This document shows positions 6,265-6,463 of a stretch of DNA of 6,463 nucleotides, one piece after another. The stretch lies in assembly GCA_023406915.1 (NCBI GenBank), contig JAEXTR010000180.1, positions 1 through 6,463 on the forward strand. Direction: 5' to 3'. Under the pieces are notes generated by a model. The model saw nothing but the letters and a program-made list of their open reading frames with translations, was not told the origin of the DNA and searched no databases. The DNA comes from Bacteroidota bacterium. GTDB lineage: Bacteria > Bacteroidota > Ignavibacteria > Ignavibacteriales > Ignavibacteriaceae. Both the position numbers and the translations under genes were made by a program. Every line of letters starts with the position of its first letter. Position 1 is the stretch's first letter.

Positions 6265-6356
6265 GAGGCTGTAATAAATCGTCTATTCATGCTACGGAAT
6301 TAAAATTCTGTATTGCCATTCATTTTTTTAACAGACGTTTACGACAGCCTCCTTTT
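6265..6356 (+). terminator. Branched hairpin with T-rich tail, probable terminator of the secreted-protein gene
   Basis: GAGGCTGT (6265-6272) pairs with ACAGCCTC (6344-6351). After a 2-nt mismatch, TAAA (6275-6278) pairs with TTTA (6338-6341), and after one bulged T, CGTCT (6280-6284) pairs with AGACG (6333-6337): 17 pairs in all. The enclosed segment holds a second hairpin, TACGGAAT (6293-6300) with ATTCTGTA (6305-6312), eight pairs including one G-T, loop TAAA, and then a T7 run (6323-6329). CTTTTAT follows the outer stem. It begins 22 bp after the stop codon, as expected for a terminator, but the large interior is unusual; a small RNA or miniature inverted-repeat element is the alternative. 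Confidence 0.5.
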
Positions 6357-6382
6357 ATCTGCATGAGATTCTCTCCTATTAC

Positions 6383-6460
6383 CTCAATAATTCTTTGAGA
6401 ACTACTTTCGAAAGAGTACTTGAGAATGGGATACTCTTTTGCGTAATTTAATAATTATTA
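6383..6460. repeat. Cluster of short palindromes in the right-hand non-coding end
   Basis: CTCAA (6383-6387) pairs with TTGAG (6395-6399); CTTTCGAAAG (6405-6414) is a perfect 10-bp palindrome; AAAGAGTA (6411-6418) pairs with TACTCTTT (6432-6439), followed by one more T; TTGAGAA repeats directly at 6395-6401 and 6420-6426; and TAATAATTATTA (6449-6460) is a perfect AT palindrome. The sites overlap and cannot all pair at once, so they could be alternative structures or an operator region for a gene beyond the window. No open frame worth calling is seen from 6243 to the end. Confidence 0.4.
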
Positions 6461-6463
6461 CCT

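Noticed and set aside
6265..6351. Integron attC site
   Set aside because: The imperfect palindrome has suitable size, but the outer ends are GAGGCTG/CAGCCTC rather than RYYYAAC/GTTRRRY, and no integrase or cassette array is present.

Overview
The window suggests an anaerobic, amino-acid-using bacterium of the Bacteroidota/Ignavibacteriota/Chlorobiota (FCB) assemblage. The main evidence is the secreted protein at the right. It ends in a textbook type IX secretion C-terminal sorting domain (LEQNYPNPFNPST ... LVKKMHLIK), preceded by an NNQGF-type fibronectin-III-like module, a combination typical of Ignavibacteriota and relatives. A Bacteroidota-style promoter candidate (TTTG-N20-TAATTTTG) upstream of the thioesterase agrees with this. 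Ignavibacteriota is my preferred placement. Cloacimonadota or Kapabacteria-like lineages cannot be excluded from one locus.

Left half (1-3131, minus strand): a tight operon read right to left, ord - ortA - ortB - oraS, with oraS cut by the window edge and oraE expected just beyond it. These genes encode oxidative ornithine degradation. The B12/PLP-dependent aminomutase OraSE turns D-ornithine into 2,4-diaminopentanoate. Ord deaminates this oxidatively to 2-amino-4-oxopentanoate. The PLP-dependent thiolase OrtAB cleaves that with CoA to alanine and acetyl-CoA. Gene gaps are 4 bp (ord-ortA), a 4-bp ATGA overlap (ortA-ortB) and 23 bp (ortB-oraS), so one polycistronic transcript is likely. The order is the one known from amino-acid-fermenting clostridia such as Clostridium sticklandii. 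The ornithine racemase normally needed is not in the window.

Middle (3132-3619): a 488-bp divergent intergenic region with no convincing gene. It holds several inverted repeats, a possible operator, a weak candidate promoter for the ornithine operon and a better one for the thioesterase.

Right half (plus strand): an acyl-ACP thioesterase (3620-4378), then 106 bp without a clear terminator, then a secreted Asp-box/BNR-like protein with a T9SS sorting tail (4485-6242). These two genes have no evident link to ornithine metabolism. The last 221 bp are non-coding and highly structured: a long imperfect inverted repeat enclosing a second hairpin and ending in a T-rich run (probable terminator or small structured element), then a cluster of short palindromes.

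I see no CRISPR array, rRNA/tRNA gene, transposase or phage gene. The most notable point is a complete-looking clostridial-type ornithine oxidation operon beside a T9SS cargo gene. I do not see a clearly new multi-gene system.
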